From an uncultured Christensenella sp. (GTDB lineage Bacteria; Bacillota; Clostridia; Christensenellales; Borkfalkiaceae), in NCBI GenBank assembly GCA_910585235.1, contig CAJUCM010000021.1, positions 1-13,784 on the forward strand: 13,784 nt of DNA, read 5' to 3'. The notes beneath the pieces are model-generated. The model saw nothing but the letters and a program-made list of their open reading frames with translations, searched no databases and was not told where the DNA came from. The translations under genes were made by a program, and so were the position numbers. Shown one piece after another: positions 7,835-13,563 of the stretch; position 1 is the stretch's first letter; each line of letters begins with the position of its first letter.

Positions 7835-9661
7835 ATGAATTATTACTACAATCCCTTAGACGAAGCCTGTAAAAATATTACGGGCGGGATCCCACGGATG
7901 ACTGAATTAACGCTTCGGATAATCGGAAAGTTAAGCGGAGAAGGTGACTTCTCCGCTCCAACTTGTACGCTTGTACTCTTCAAGGACGGCGAAGCGGAAC
8001 AAAGGCTGCCTATGAAACCCCTGAATGGCGGCTTTGAGATCGCATTGCGTTTTTACCGGTGCGGATTGTATTTTTACCGTTTTGAACTTGACGGCAGGGG
8101 ATTTGGCTGTGGAAAAATGCGGAGAGGGGAGTTTTCGGATACGCCGAACTGTTGGCAGATCACGGTGTATGAATCCTATTATAAGACGCCCGACTGGTTT
8201 AAGGGTGGGATCATGTATCAGATCTTCCCCGACCGCTTTTACAAATCGGGAAATTGTCCGATTCCCGATCATAAAATATTGCGCTCCGACTGGGGAGGGA
8301 TTCCTCGCTATCAACCGAATGAATACGGAAAAATTTTGAATAATGACTTTTTCGGCGGAAATCTGAACGGTATCCGTGAAAAATTGCCCTATCTGAAAGA
8401 ATTGGGCGTTACGGCAATTTACCTCAACCCGATTTTTGAAGCGTATTCCAATCACCGTTACGATACGGGGGATTATATGAAGATCGATCCGCTGCTCGGT
8501 ACGGCAGAAGATTTCGACCGTTTGATTGCGGAAGCAAAAAATTGCGGGATCGGGATCATTCTCGACGGCGTATTCAACCATACGGGCGACGACAGCCGCT
8601 ACTTTAACCGATACGGGCGTTATCCCGAATTAGGCGCGTATCAGTCTAAAAATTCGCCCTATTCCGACTGGTATCATTTCCGTGAGTTTCCGGAGGGATA
8701 CGACAGCTGGTGGGGGATCGCCACACTTCCGTCGGTCAATGAAAATTCGGAAAGCTATCAGGACTTTATTCTCGGTAACAACGGCGTTCTGGAAAATTGG
8801 ATCGGTCACGGAATTATGGGATGGCGGCTTGACGTTGCCGACGAGATCCCCGACTTCTTTTTGACGATGCTCCGCAAGACCGTTAAATCTGCTAATTCCG
8901 ATGCAGTCATTATCGGCGAAGTATGGGAAGATGCTTCCAATAAGATTGCTTATAGCGTCCGTCGGCGGTATTTGCAGGGAAACGAACTTGACAGCGTCAT
9001 GAATTATCCCTTAAAAGATGCGATTATTAACTATATGCTCACCGGCAATACGACGGTTCTGCGCGAAGTTATGTTTCAACTGATCGATAATTATCCGAAA
9101 CAGACGCTCGACAGTCTCATGAATATCCTCGGTACGCACGATACGCCGAGAATTTTGACGGTGCTTGGAAATCAAACATGCGAATCAAGAGAAGAAATGG
9201 CGAACGCCCGTTTGAGCGACGACGCCAAACGCCGTGCGAAAGAGAAACTAAAAATGGCAACGCTTCTGCAATTTACGCTTCCGGGCGTTCCCTGTATTTA
9301 CTATGGAGACGAAAACGGAATGGAAGGTTATCGCGATCCGTTCTGCCGCAGATGTTATAATTGGGAACACCGGGACGAAGAACTTTTGCGCCATTACCGT
9401 AAATTAGGTGAAATGCGCGAACATAAATTCAAAGAAGTTTTTGAAAACGGAACTTACTGCGAAATATTTGCGGATCAATCCTGCCTCGTTTTTAAGAGAA
9501 GTTCCATTTCTAAAAGCGTATATGTCTTTGTCAATAACTCTGGATCGAAGTATAACGTAACTTTCCCTGGAAAATATCTGGAACATTTAACAGGAACAAG
9601 TTTTAATGAACGACTCGAAATTCAACCTTTTTCTTATGGTTTGTTAGAAAAAATAAATTAA
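7835..9661 (+). CDS. Intracellular GH13 alpha-amylase / neopullulanase-like glycosidase
   Basis: This is a 608-aa GH13 alpha-glucan hydrolase. An N-terminal domain of about 115 mostly beta residues (like the starch-binding-like domain of neopullulanases) precedes the TIM barrel, which opens with GGIMYQIFPDRF (residue 124 onward). The conserved regions are LDGVFNH (Asp244, Asn248, His249), GWRLDVAD (nucleophile Asp333), IIGEVWED (acid/base Glu362) and GTHDTPR (His435, Asp436). FFGGNLNGIREKLPYLKELG and GVPCIYYGDENGMEG further support the neopullulanase/cyclomaltodextrinase group. No signal peptide or membrane segment is visible, so it should act in the cytoplasm on glycogen-derived or limit dextrins beside GlgP. 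The start is less certain than for its neighbours: the ATG at 7835, 16 bp after glgP, has only a weak Shine-Dalgarno; a later in-frame ATG near 7898 is possible. Exact specificity (alpha-1,4, alpha-1,6 or both) cannot be read from the sequence. It is the last gene of the operon. Confidence 0.92.
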   Translation: MNYYYNPLDEACKNITGGIPRMTELTLRIIGKLSGEGDFSAPTCTLVLFKDGEAEQRLPMKPLNGGFEIALRFYRCGLYFYRFELDGRGFGCGKMRRGEFSDTPNCWQITVYESYYKTPDWFKGGIMYQIFPDRFYKSGNCPIPDHKILRSDWGGIPRYQPNEYGKILNNDFFGGNLNGIREKLPYLKELGVTAIYLNPIFEAYSNHRYDTGDYMKIDPLLGTAEDFDRLIAEAKNCGIGIILDGVFNHTGDDSRYFNRYGRYPELGAYQSKNSPYSDWYHFREFPEGYDSWWGIATLPSVNENSESYQDFILGNNGVLENWIGHGIMGWRLDVADEIPDFFLTMLRKTVKSANSDAVIIGEVWEDASNKIAYSVRRRYLQGNELDSVMNYPLKDAIINYMLTGNTTVLREVMFQLIDNYPKQTLDSLMNILGTHDTPRILTVLGNQTCESREEMANARLSDDAKRRAKEKLKMATLLQFTLPGVPCIYYGDENGMEGYRDPFCRRCYNWEHRDEELLRHYRKLGEMREHKFKEVFENGTYCEIFADQSCLVFKRSSISKSVYVFVNNSGSKYNVTFPGKYLEHLTGTSFNERLEIQPFSYGLLEKIN

Positions 9662-9893
9662 AAGCAATATTATGTCACGCATAATAATCTTAAATGTTTC
9701 TCCTTATGGTCGTTCATTATGGTCGTTCATTAAAACAGATAGCTAAGCTACAAATAAGAATGAAATTTTTTTGGAAAAGCCGTATATTGCGTAAAATGAA
9801 GATAGAATCGCAAATAAGCCTTTTTGACCCTGTTTTATACCATAATTATTCTTAAAACTGTAATTTTGCGAATAGTTATCTTGGTTCCTCTTT
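9662..9893. other. AT-rich convergent intergenic junction between glycogen operon and accessory region
   Basis: This stretch lies between the 3' end of the + strand glycogen operon and the 3' end of the - strand rep operon. It is clearly more AT-rich than either flank. I see no convincing intrinsic terminator for either transcript: only short stems with no paired T-run. It holds a 13-bp tandem duplication (listed separately). It is the likely place for the left boundary of the inserted DNA, but no duplicated attachment sequence was found at the other end of the window. Confidence 0.6.
9704..9729 (+). repeat. 13-bp tandem duplication TTATGGTCGTTCA x2
   Basis: Two perfect back-to-back copies of TTATGGTCGTTCA occupy 9704-9716 and 9717-9729, followed by a further TTA. 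They are 43 bp past the stop of the GH13 gene, in the junction between chromosome and accessory DNA. This could be replication slippage or the footprint of a recombination event. No further copy was noticed in the window. Confidence 0.85.
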
Positions 9894-10214
9894 TTACTCC
9901 GAAGCCTTAATTTTCCGAAAAAATTTCAATAAATGCTCCGCCATAGCGAAAGAAGTCTTTTCGGAAAAGTATTCAAAGTAAGTCGTATTGTAATTGAAGT
10001 ACATACAACGGAAGCACCTCCGCGAAGTCCGAATGATTATGTATTCGTCTATCGGCGATTTTCGCAAATTCCCGTCCTCGTATCTTACAAAATGGTAATT
10101 ATGGTATTCATAATCGAATGACAGCTTATGTGCCCTTTTGAACTCTGCCGATAAGTGCCACAATAACCAATGCACGCGCCCGCCGACAGGCGCTCCAACT
10201 TTTCCCGTTCCCAT
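9894..10214 (-). CDS. 106-aa protein of unknown function, translationally coupled to rep
   Basis: I do not recognise this protein. It is 106 aa, rich in Tyr, Phe and His, with no signal peptide or clear transmembrane helix. A basic CxxC (RRCFRCMYF) sits in the C-terminal half, and an amphipathic basic end (EHLLKFFRKIK) closes the protein. The ATG follows the TAA of rep with no gap (TAAATG), and its ribosome binding site (AAAGGGGAA) lies inside the last rep codons, so its translation is probably coupled to Rep. This is the main reason to regard it as a real gene. Being last in the operon and tied to Rep, it may take part in replication or copy control, but that is inference from position only. 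A shorter start is unlikely because no internal ATG has a comparable site. Confidence 0.65.
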   Translation of the reverse strand: MGTGKVGAPVGGRVHWLLWHLSAEFKRAHKLSFDYEYHNYHFVRYEDGNLRKSPIDEYIIIRTSRRCFRCMYFNYNTTYFEYFSEKTSFAMAEHLLKFFRKIKASE

Positions 10215-11414
10215 TTATTCCCCTTTCAACTCTTCCGCTAATAACCGCTTAAAATTCAACTTCGATATGTATTGACAGTTCTCGTCGTTCACTATATCTT
10301 CGAAAGATTCGTAAACCCGTTCGGGCGTTTCAAACTTCAACAGCTGTGCAATGCAGGCGTTATATTTATCCTCTACTAAGTTTTCCAATATTTCCGAATC
10401 CTCGTCTTTGAATCCCCGCAGTTCGCCGTAACCTTGAATCATGCGCCGCTTATCCAGAGCGCCTTGTAACGTTTCAAAAATTTCGTCATCGTACAACCAT
10501 GATCCCGATTCCTCGTTAAACGCTCCCTTACACGAATATTTGAAAACCTCGTTGTAATGCCCTTCCGCGTCGTTCACTTGCACGGAATACCCCTCTTTCA
10601 AATTTTGGATCGCGTCACACGTTACCTTTTCGCCTTTATAAAGCAAATACCAAACCTTTTGAAACAATATCTCCATATCGGTATAGTAATGGATATAATC
10701 GGGATTATCGCGATCGTAACTAAACGAGTTCAGATTGACGGGATTTTTGAACACCTCTTCCGCGCAGTCTTTCCGAAACAAAAGCATACAATGAAAATGC
10801 GGGTGATACGTTCTATATTCGGTGTTATACGTTACTTCCAAAGAACGCAAGCCCCCGCCGAATCCGTACTTTAAGAAATTGATCCCGCGAACCCGCGCAT
10901 CACCGCGCAGATACCGCATAAAATATCCGAATTGTCGATACATACGGCGGATCACTTGTTTCAACATACTTCCTTTCGGGTTCACCACCGTAAAAACGCA
11001 ATGACACACGATATAACGGTCGAGGAAGGAATTTAAGATCGGTTCATACTTGAATTGACGTTTGTCGGCTATTGCGGATTGACAGTTCAAGCAAAATTTA
11101 TCGTGACATAAATTAACCCGCTTTATATCCTTTACTTTTTGCATTCTGAAATAGTCTATATCCCACCATTTCAGACAGGAGCGCACCGATTGAGATTTAC
11201 GGATAAACGAATCATACTTCCCTAACTTCCTTTGTCTCGTCTCGTAATCGTTCCGCCCGAATACTTCGTCATAATAAACCATTGCCTTATACTCGTAATC
11301 GGGTGACTTTTCGGCTAATCGCTCATACATATCCGCTATATCCGAGTTGCGGGAAATTCGGTTGTACAGCTTGCCGAAATATTCACTTGTCAACGCGCTT
11401 TCAACCGCTCCCAA
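10215..11414 (-). CDS. rep: Rolling-circle replication initiator, Rep_1 (pC194/pUB110) HUH family
   Basis: This 399-aa HUH endonuclease nicks one strand at a double-strand origin to start rolling-circle replication. Family motifs: CHxxxCxxC at Cys103-Cys111 (probable zinc site, usual in this family); motif I HCVFTVVNPKG (138-148); GGLRSLEVTYN (187-197); motif II YHPHFHCMLLF with metal-binding His204/206/208; and motif III EVFKYSCK, with Glu289 and Tyr293. The Glu-to-Tyr spacing of four is the same as for the two catalytic residues of pC194 RepA (Glu210, Tyr214). It is longer than pC194 or pUB110 Rep, with about 100 residues before the Cys motif and 100 after motif III. The start is TTG at 11414, preceded by GGAGGG at 6 nt; upstream in-frame sequence meets a stop at 11457-11459 without an ATG. 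A single Tyr suggests plasmid-type replication with Glu-mediated termination. All motifs are intact, so the protein is probably active. Confidence 0.93.
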   Translation of the reverse strand: MGAVESALTSEYFGKLYNRISRNSDIADMYERLAEKSPDYEYKAMVYYDEVFGRNDYETRQRKLGKYDSFIRKSQSVRSCLKWWDIDYFRMQKVKDIKRVNLCHDKFCLNCQSAIADKRQFKYEPILNSFLDRYIVCHCVFTVVNPKGSMLKQVIRRMYRQFGYFMRYLRGDARVRGINFLKYGFGGGLRSLEVTYNTEYRTYHPHFHCMLLFRKDCAEEVFKNPVNLNSFSYDRDNPDYIHYYTDMEILFQKVWYLLYKGEKVTCDAIQNLKEGYSVQVNDAEGHYNEVFKYSCKGAFNEESGSWLYDDEIFETLQGALDKRRMIQGYGELRGFKDEDSEILENLVEDKYNACIAQLLKFETPERVYESFEDIVNDENCQYISKLNFKRLLAEELKGE

Positions 11415-11454
11415 AATGCACCCTCCGCGCTCCGTGTGGCGAAATGTTTCTATA

Positions 11455-11495
11455 TATCAAGGTCGCGACCCTTGCGGGCGCTGGCGCGCCCGCAA
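11455..11495 (-). other. Candidate double-strand origin (dso) with CTTG^ATA nick sequence
   Basis: On the - strand, CTTGATA at 11461-11455 matches the core of the pC194/pUB110-family nick site (TCTTG^ATA). The four bases CTTG form the 3' foot of an imperfect hairpin (11458-11474: CAAGG and CCTTG arms around a GTCGCGA core), so the predicted nick between 11458 and 11457 lies exactly at its base. A second, perfect 9-bp hairpin (11472-11495, TTGCGGGCG with CGCCCGCAA on the + strand) abuts it and shares three bases. It is about 40 nt upstream of the rep start, a usual position in this plasmid family. The 7-mer alone is weak evidence (another copy lies by chance in glgA near 4635); the hairpin context and position carry the call. 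Confidence 0.6.
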
Positions 11496-11506
11496 CGTTC
11501 CCGACA

Positions 11507-11536
11507 CGGGCGCGCGCACAGCTTAAACCGCGCCCG
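11507..11536. repeat. 8-bp perfect inverted repeat, 14-nt loop
   Basis: CGGGCGCG at 11507-11514 pairs with CGCGCCCG at 11529-11536. It is the third stem in the row next to the candidate origin. There is no following T-run, so it is not an intrinsic terminator. Confidence 0.8.
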
Positions 11537-11584
11537 TTCGTTTATCCATTGCCGTAGCCCGCGTTGCGGGCCACTTTTCGGTAT

Positions 11585-11627
11585 CCTCGGCTTTAAGCTA
11601 AGGAAGGCTCCTCGCCTTATGCCGAGG
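11585..11627. repeat. Nested hairpin (7-bp outer, 5-bp inner stem)
   Basis: The outer stem pairs CCTCGGC (11585-11591) with GCCGAGG (11621-11627). Inside it, AAGGC (11604-11608) pairs with GCCTT (11614-11618) around a TCCTC loop. This is a plausible single-strand origin or structured leader element; function is not shown by sequence. Confidence 0.65.
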
Positions 11628-11756
11628 GCATTAGAACAAGGCTGTTAAAGGCGGATTCCCTCTTTTCCGCTTGTCCTTGGCTCTGCTCCCGTCAAAGCTC
11701 CTGCCGTCCTCTTTCTCTTTCGGCTGTCGCTCTCTGCGGAAGCTGTCGCCCCTGTT

Positions 11757-11778
11757 ATGCCGCCTGTTCGGGCGGCAT
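11757..11778. repeat. 8-bp perfect hairpin, loop TGTTCG
   Basis: ATGCCGCC pairs with GGCGGCAT around a 6-nt loop. It has no poly-T tract on either side and so is not a terminator. It sits in the middle of the structured block between rep and the 111-aa gene. Confidence 0.8.
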
Positions 11779-11919
11779 GGTTTCGGGCAAAGGACACGCC
11801 CTCAACCCCGAACGCTTTGTCGTGTTATCCACACTCCCCCGCCGTTCCTGCTTTCTGCTTATCCACTTTGCAAGCGGAACGCACTCTTGCGGGGATTTTT
11901 CGCCGCACGTCTCGATACT

Positions 11920-11963
11920 GATTTCCCCGAAACGAGGATTTACACGTTACTGCACTGCGCCGA
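11920..11963 (+). repeat. 44-bp direct repeat, copy A
   Basis: Copy A runs from GATTTCCCCGAAA to CACTGCGCCGA and matches copy B (12419-12462) at 41 of 44 positions by hand alignment. It contains a weak CCCCGAAACGAGG quasi-palindrome. About 25 bp further on, a related dyad (ATCCC/GGGAT, 11988-12004) follows, as a similar dyad follows copy B. Copy A lies just 3' of the 111-aa gene and copy B just 5' of it. Confidence 0.88.
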
Positions 11964-12034
11964 TCCGCGCGATCAAAACGGCATTTTATCCCATTTTCGG
12001 GGATTTTAGGCGCTCTGATTCGATTCTGAATCCC

Positions 12035-12370
12035 TCATGTTTTGAAGAATTCGTTTAAGCCCTCGCGTACCCCGTCTATATTATCCGACTTAAAAAAGGT
12101 CATGCGGTAGTTGTCGAAGGCGGTTACCGTGTACCGACTTTTACTTGTTCGCACCACCACCGCGCCTGCGTCGAGCTTCCGTTCCTGCGGTTTCGGGATC
12201 GTTAAAATATAACTGTCCATTCCGCGCTCGCCGTAATACGAAGGCGCAGTCCGAATCTCCGCTTTGCGCTCGTCCTTTTTCTCTTCACGGTACCGCAAAA
12301 ATACGATCCCGTCCTCGCCCTTTGGGTACTGTTCAAACCCATGTAAATAGATTCCTCTTTCAATCTTCAT
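12035..12370 (-). CDS. 111-aa hypothetical protein between direct repeats
   Basis: I do not recognise this protein. It is 111 aa, soluble, with no signal peptide, Cys or membrane segment, and charged stretches (RYREEKKDERKAE). Its C-terminal half (SRYTVTAFDNYRMTFFKSDNIDGVREGLNEFF) suggests beta strands followed by a helix. The ATG has a strong Shine-Dalgarno (AAAGGAG, 8 nt upstream), which makes a real gene likely. It is the fourth gene of the leftward operon, 190 bp after the 61-aa gene, and is bracketed by the two 44-bp direct repeats, like a removable module. A role in element replication or host takeover is possible but rests only on position. Confidence 0.8.
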   Translation of the reverse strand: MKIERGIYLHGFEQYPKGEDGIVFLRYREEKKDERKAEIRTAPSYYGERGMDSYILTIPKPQERKLDAGAVVVRTSKSRYTVTAFDNYRMTFFKSDNIDGVREGLNEFFKT

Positions 12371-12560
12371 ATTGCTATCTCCTTTATTGGGGGATTTATA
12401 TTCGAACGTTGCCGGCGAGATTTCCCCGAAATGGGGATTTATACGTTACTGCACTGCGCCGAACCGAACGACCAGCGCTTCGATTACTCCCCGAAACAGG
12501 GGATATCCGTTGGTGCGGGACTTTCGGCGCCCGCGATACCGTCGCTATCTTCGTTACTGC
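12371..12560. other. 190-bp structured non-coding spacer with direct repeat copy B
   Basis: There is no gene with a start codon and ribosome binding site here, although the - strand frame after the 61-aa stop stays open to 12396. The spacer holds repeat copy B, a second TCCCC/GGGGA hairpin (12488-12503), a GCGGG/CCCGC pair near 12515-12535 and a small GCGA/TCGC stem near 12533-12546. The ribosome binding site of the 111-aa gene lies at its left end. Confidence 0.6.
12419..12462 (+). repeat. 44-bp direct repeat, copy B
   Basis: This is the second copy of the repeat at 11920-11963 (3 mismatches). Here the dyad is perfect: TCCCC GAAAT GGGGA (12423-12437). A second TCCCC/GGGGA hairpin (12488-12503) follows, as a similar dyad follows copy A. 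The spacing between copies is 499 bp, start to start. Confidence 0.88.
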
Positions 12561-12746
12561 TTAAAAGGAAAACGGAAGAAGCGGACAGCTTCTATGCCGC
12601 GTTTCCGTTATATCCTCTTCACCGTCGTTTACAAGTTCGCCCATGCAATTACACCAAATATTCGGAAAGTCCGAATTATCGTCGGTAAAGCTACATTCAG
12701 AACAACTTTTCGGAATATCTTCATTATGCAAAAAAACTTCTTTCAT
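12561..12746 (-). CDS. 61-aa Cys-rich miniprotein, probable zinc-binding
   Basis: This small protein has Cys15-x2-Cys18, Cys32-x-Cys34 and Cys54 in the pattern IPKSCSEC ... WCNC ... RHRSCPLLPF, a layout familiar from small phage and plasmid proteins of Firmicutes; function is not known to me. The start at 12746 is chosen over a longer frame (to 12809) because a strong GGGAGGGAG precedes it, and its ATG overlaps the TGA of the preceding 59-aa gene (ATGA, 4 bp). The overlap indicates coupled translation. The pairing with another Cys-rich miniprotein suggests the two act together or are old duplicates. It may bind nucleic acid or metal; this is inference. Confidence 0.75.
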   Translation of the reverse strand: MKEVFLHNEDIPKSCSECSFTDDNSDFPNIWCNCMGELVNDGEEDITETRHRSCPLLPFSF

Positions 12747-12922
12747 GCTCCCTCCCTCTTCTCTTCGGGTAAATCTGATACGACTTTTCCGCCGTTCATC
12801 TGCGGACACCGATTCATAAAACTTTCAAAGGTTCCATTAAAAATTTCACAGTTTGGACGCCCGTTTATTCCCTCGCCCTCAAAGTATGGGCAACATTCGC
12901 CATCGTCAAATGTTTCATTCAT
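12743..12922 (-). CDS. 59-aa Cys-rich miniprotein
   Basis: This is a short gene found by reading the - strand directly. It encodes 59 aa beginning MNETFDDGECCPYF, with Cys10, Cys11, Cys25 and Cys39 (GRPNCEIFNGTF, MNRCPQMNGG), and is acidic overall. The ATG at 12922 lies 6 bp after the stop of the 140-aa gene, with AAGGGAG just upstream; its TGA overlaps the ATG of the 61-aa gene. The CPxF...C...CPQ layout resembles its neighbour's CSEC...CPL, so both may be treble-clef or zinc-ribbon-like folds. I do not recognise a family. Confidence 0.7.
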   Translation of the reverse strand: MNETFDDGECCPYFEGEGINGRPNCEIFNGTFESFMNRCPQMNGGKVVSDLPEEKREGA

Positions 12923-12928
12923 ACTCCC

Positions 12929-13351
12929 TTACTCCTCGCCGTCCTCGGTTTCCTCTTCGTCTTTCTCCTCGATCAGCTCTTCAACTTCCACGTCGCGCAG
13001 GAGATACTCTAAAAGGCTCTTATAGCTCTTGCTGGGAACGAATTTGACCGTACCGTCGCCGATCTGTGCAAGCAGTACGAACGACTTGAAAACGCGCCCT
13101 TCGATCTCGAATACTTGACGGCACAGCTTCCCCGCTACTTCCACCGGCGGCAATCTCTTAGAATCCGCACTCGGAATCGTCATGTCTTGTGCAAGATAAT
13201 CGAACAAAGGACGATCCCCTTTCTTGATCCCGAACTTCACGTTCGCCCCGCCGATCGTCGCCGTGCCGATAATGTAATCGATTACCTTTCCGCGATCCTC
13301 GCCCGTCGTACTCTTAAAAGTACCCTCTTTCAGTTGCATTTTTACTTCCAT
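12929..13351 (-). CDS. 140-aa protein with acidic C-terminal tail (possible ssDNA-binding accessory protein)
   Basis: This is the first full-length gene of the leftward operon. It has 140 aa with no membrane segment. Residues 1-115 are mixed, probably beta-rich (KVIDYIIGTATIGGANVKFGI, VFKSFVLLAQIGDGTVKFVP). The last 20 or so residues are almost all Glu/Asp (EELIEEKDEEETEDGEE). An acidic tail after a small beta-rich domain is the layout of many phage and plasmid single-strand DNA-binding proteins, which would suit a rolling-circle element; I cannot recognise the fold, so this is inference. The ATG at 13351 has AAAGGAG 8 nt upstream; a second ATG at 13339 is less well placed. The operator-bearing promoter lies about 200 nt upstream. 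Confidence 0.8.
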   Translation of the reverse strand: MEVKMQLKEGTFKSTTGEDRGKVIDYIIGTATIGGANVKFGIKKGDRPLFDYLAQDMTIPSADSKRLPPVEVAGKLCRQVFEIEGRVFKSFVLLAQIGDGTVKFVPSKSYKSLLEYLLRDVEVEELIEEKDEEETEDGEE

Positions 13352-13379
13352 AACTTTTTCTCCTTTCCCCGTTTTGCCG

Positions 13380-13523
13380 TTAGGTCAGCAATAAAAATTT
13401 ATTTATCGTTTCGGCTCTCCCGCCGCTCCGATTAAAATAAACGGGATACACTCCCACATGTACCCCGTTCCCCTCCTCCTTTCGAGGGGTATTACCTCCG
13501 ACTTTCCGCCGTTTAGGTCTCAT
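13380..13523 (-). CDS. Possible 47-aa basic leader protein
   Basis: This frame in the operon leader starts MRPKRRKVGGNTP and ends INKFLLLT. It is very basic at the N-terminus. It has only a weak ribosome binding site (AAAGAAAATG context) and overlaps the three leader hairpins and an 18-codon frame. It may be a real small protein or a chance frame over a structured RNA; I lean to chance. Confidence 0.3.
   Translation of the reverse strand: MRPKRRKVGGNTPRKEEGNGVHVGVYPVYFNRSGGRAETINKFLLLT
13403..13459 (-). CDS. Possible 18-aa leader peptide
   Basis: The peptide MWECIPFILIGAAGEPKR starts within the loop of leader hairpin B, downstream of AAAGGAGGAGGGG. Its translation would open the hairpin, as in leader-peptide control of attenuation. 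The support is positional only. Confidence 0.25.
   Translation of the reverse strand: MWECIPFILIGAAGEPKR
13412..13489 (-). promoter_or_regulatory. Leader with three consecutive GGAG-loop hairpins, possible attenuator
   Basis: Read on the - strand, hairpin A (13489-13470) has CCCCTC and GAGGGG arms with loop GAAAGGAG. Hairpin B (13469-13440) is an 11-bp stem (AACGGGGTACA with TGTATCCCGTT, one G-U pair) with loop TGTGGGAG, followed by TTTATTTTAAT. Hairpin C (13425-13412) has CGGC and GCCG arms with loop GGGAGA. All three display GGAG in the loop. Hairpin B plus its U-rich follow-on could end transcription early. GGA in hairpin loops is also the layout recognised by CsrA/RsmA-type regulators; whether such a protein acts here is unknown. 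Confidence 0.5.
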
Positions 13524-13541
13524 TTTCTTTTTGTGGGAGAA

Positions 13542-13556
13542 AGTCCATAAAGGACT
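13542..13556. promoter_or_regulatory. Operator-like dyad 1 (AGTCC-N5-GGACT)
   Basis: A perfect 5-bp dyad, AGTCC ATAAA GGACT, covers the predicted transcription start of the - strand promoter. It shares arms and 5-bp spacing with dyad 2, 29 bp away. Confidence 0.6.
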
Positions 13557-13563
13557 AATTAAA

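Larger units (their letters stand above)
11415..12034. other. 620-bp non-coding, GC-rich, hairpin-dense block upstream of rep (origin region candidate)
   Basis: No credible gene was found here. Frames open on the + strand have no ribosome binding site and look like by-products of high GC; one - strand frame of about 66 codons lacks an ATG. The block instead holds many perfect stems: 9 bp at 11472-11495, 8 bp at 11507-11536, 6 bp at 11557-11571, 7 bp with a nested 5-bp stem at 11585-11627, 8 bp at 11757-11778, and a TTCGGG/CCCGAA pair around 11782-11815. Copy A of the 44-bp direct repeat is at 11920-11963. Together with the adjacent rep, this fits an origin region (double-strand origin near rep, possible single-strand origin further upstream) and/or a structured leader of the rep transcript. 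I see no clear promoter for rep inside it. Confidence 0.7.

Noticed and set aside
9674..9694. dif-like sequence (CACGCATAA ... AATCTTAAAT) suggesting Xer-mediated integration
   Set aside because: The two half-sites resemble E. coli XerC and XerD arms but have no 6-bp central spacer, and the match to Firmicutes dif is poor. No second copy was seen.
11645..11850. - strand frame open for about 66 codons within the structured block
   Set aside because: It has no ATG and no convincing ribosome binding site; open frames of this size are common at this GC content.
11282..12058. Several + strand ORFs of 70-112 codons over the rep upstream block
   Set aside because: They have no ribosome binding sites, biased low-complexity composition (Pro/Arg/Leu/Ser), overlap each other and hairpins, and run against the operon direction.
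12396..12560. - strand frame continuing open past the stop of the 61-aa miniprotein
   Set aside because: It has no start codon with a ribosome binding site and overlaps hairpins and repeat copy B. Stop-codon readthrough is possible but has no specific signal.
12372..13047. + strand ORFs up to 217 aa opposite the small - strand genes
   Set aside because: They are shadows of the - strand genes, which have strong ribosome binding sites and coupled starts; the + frames have neither.
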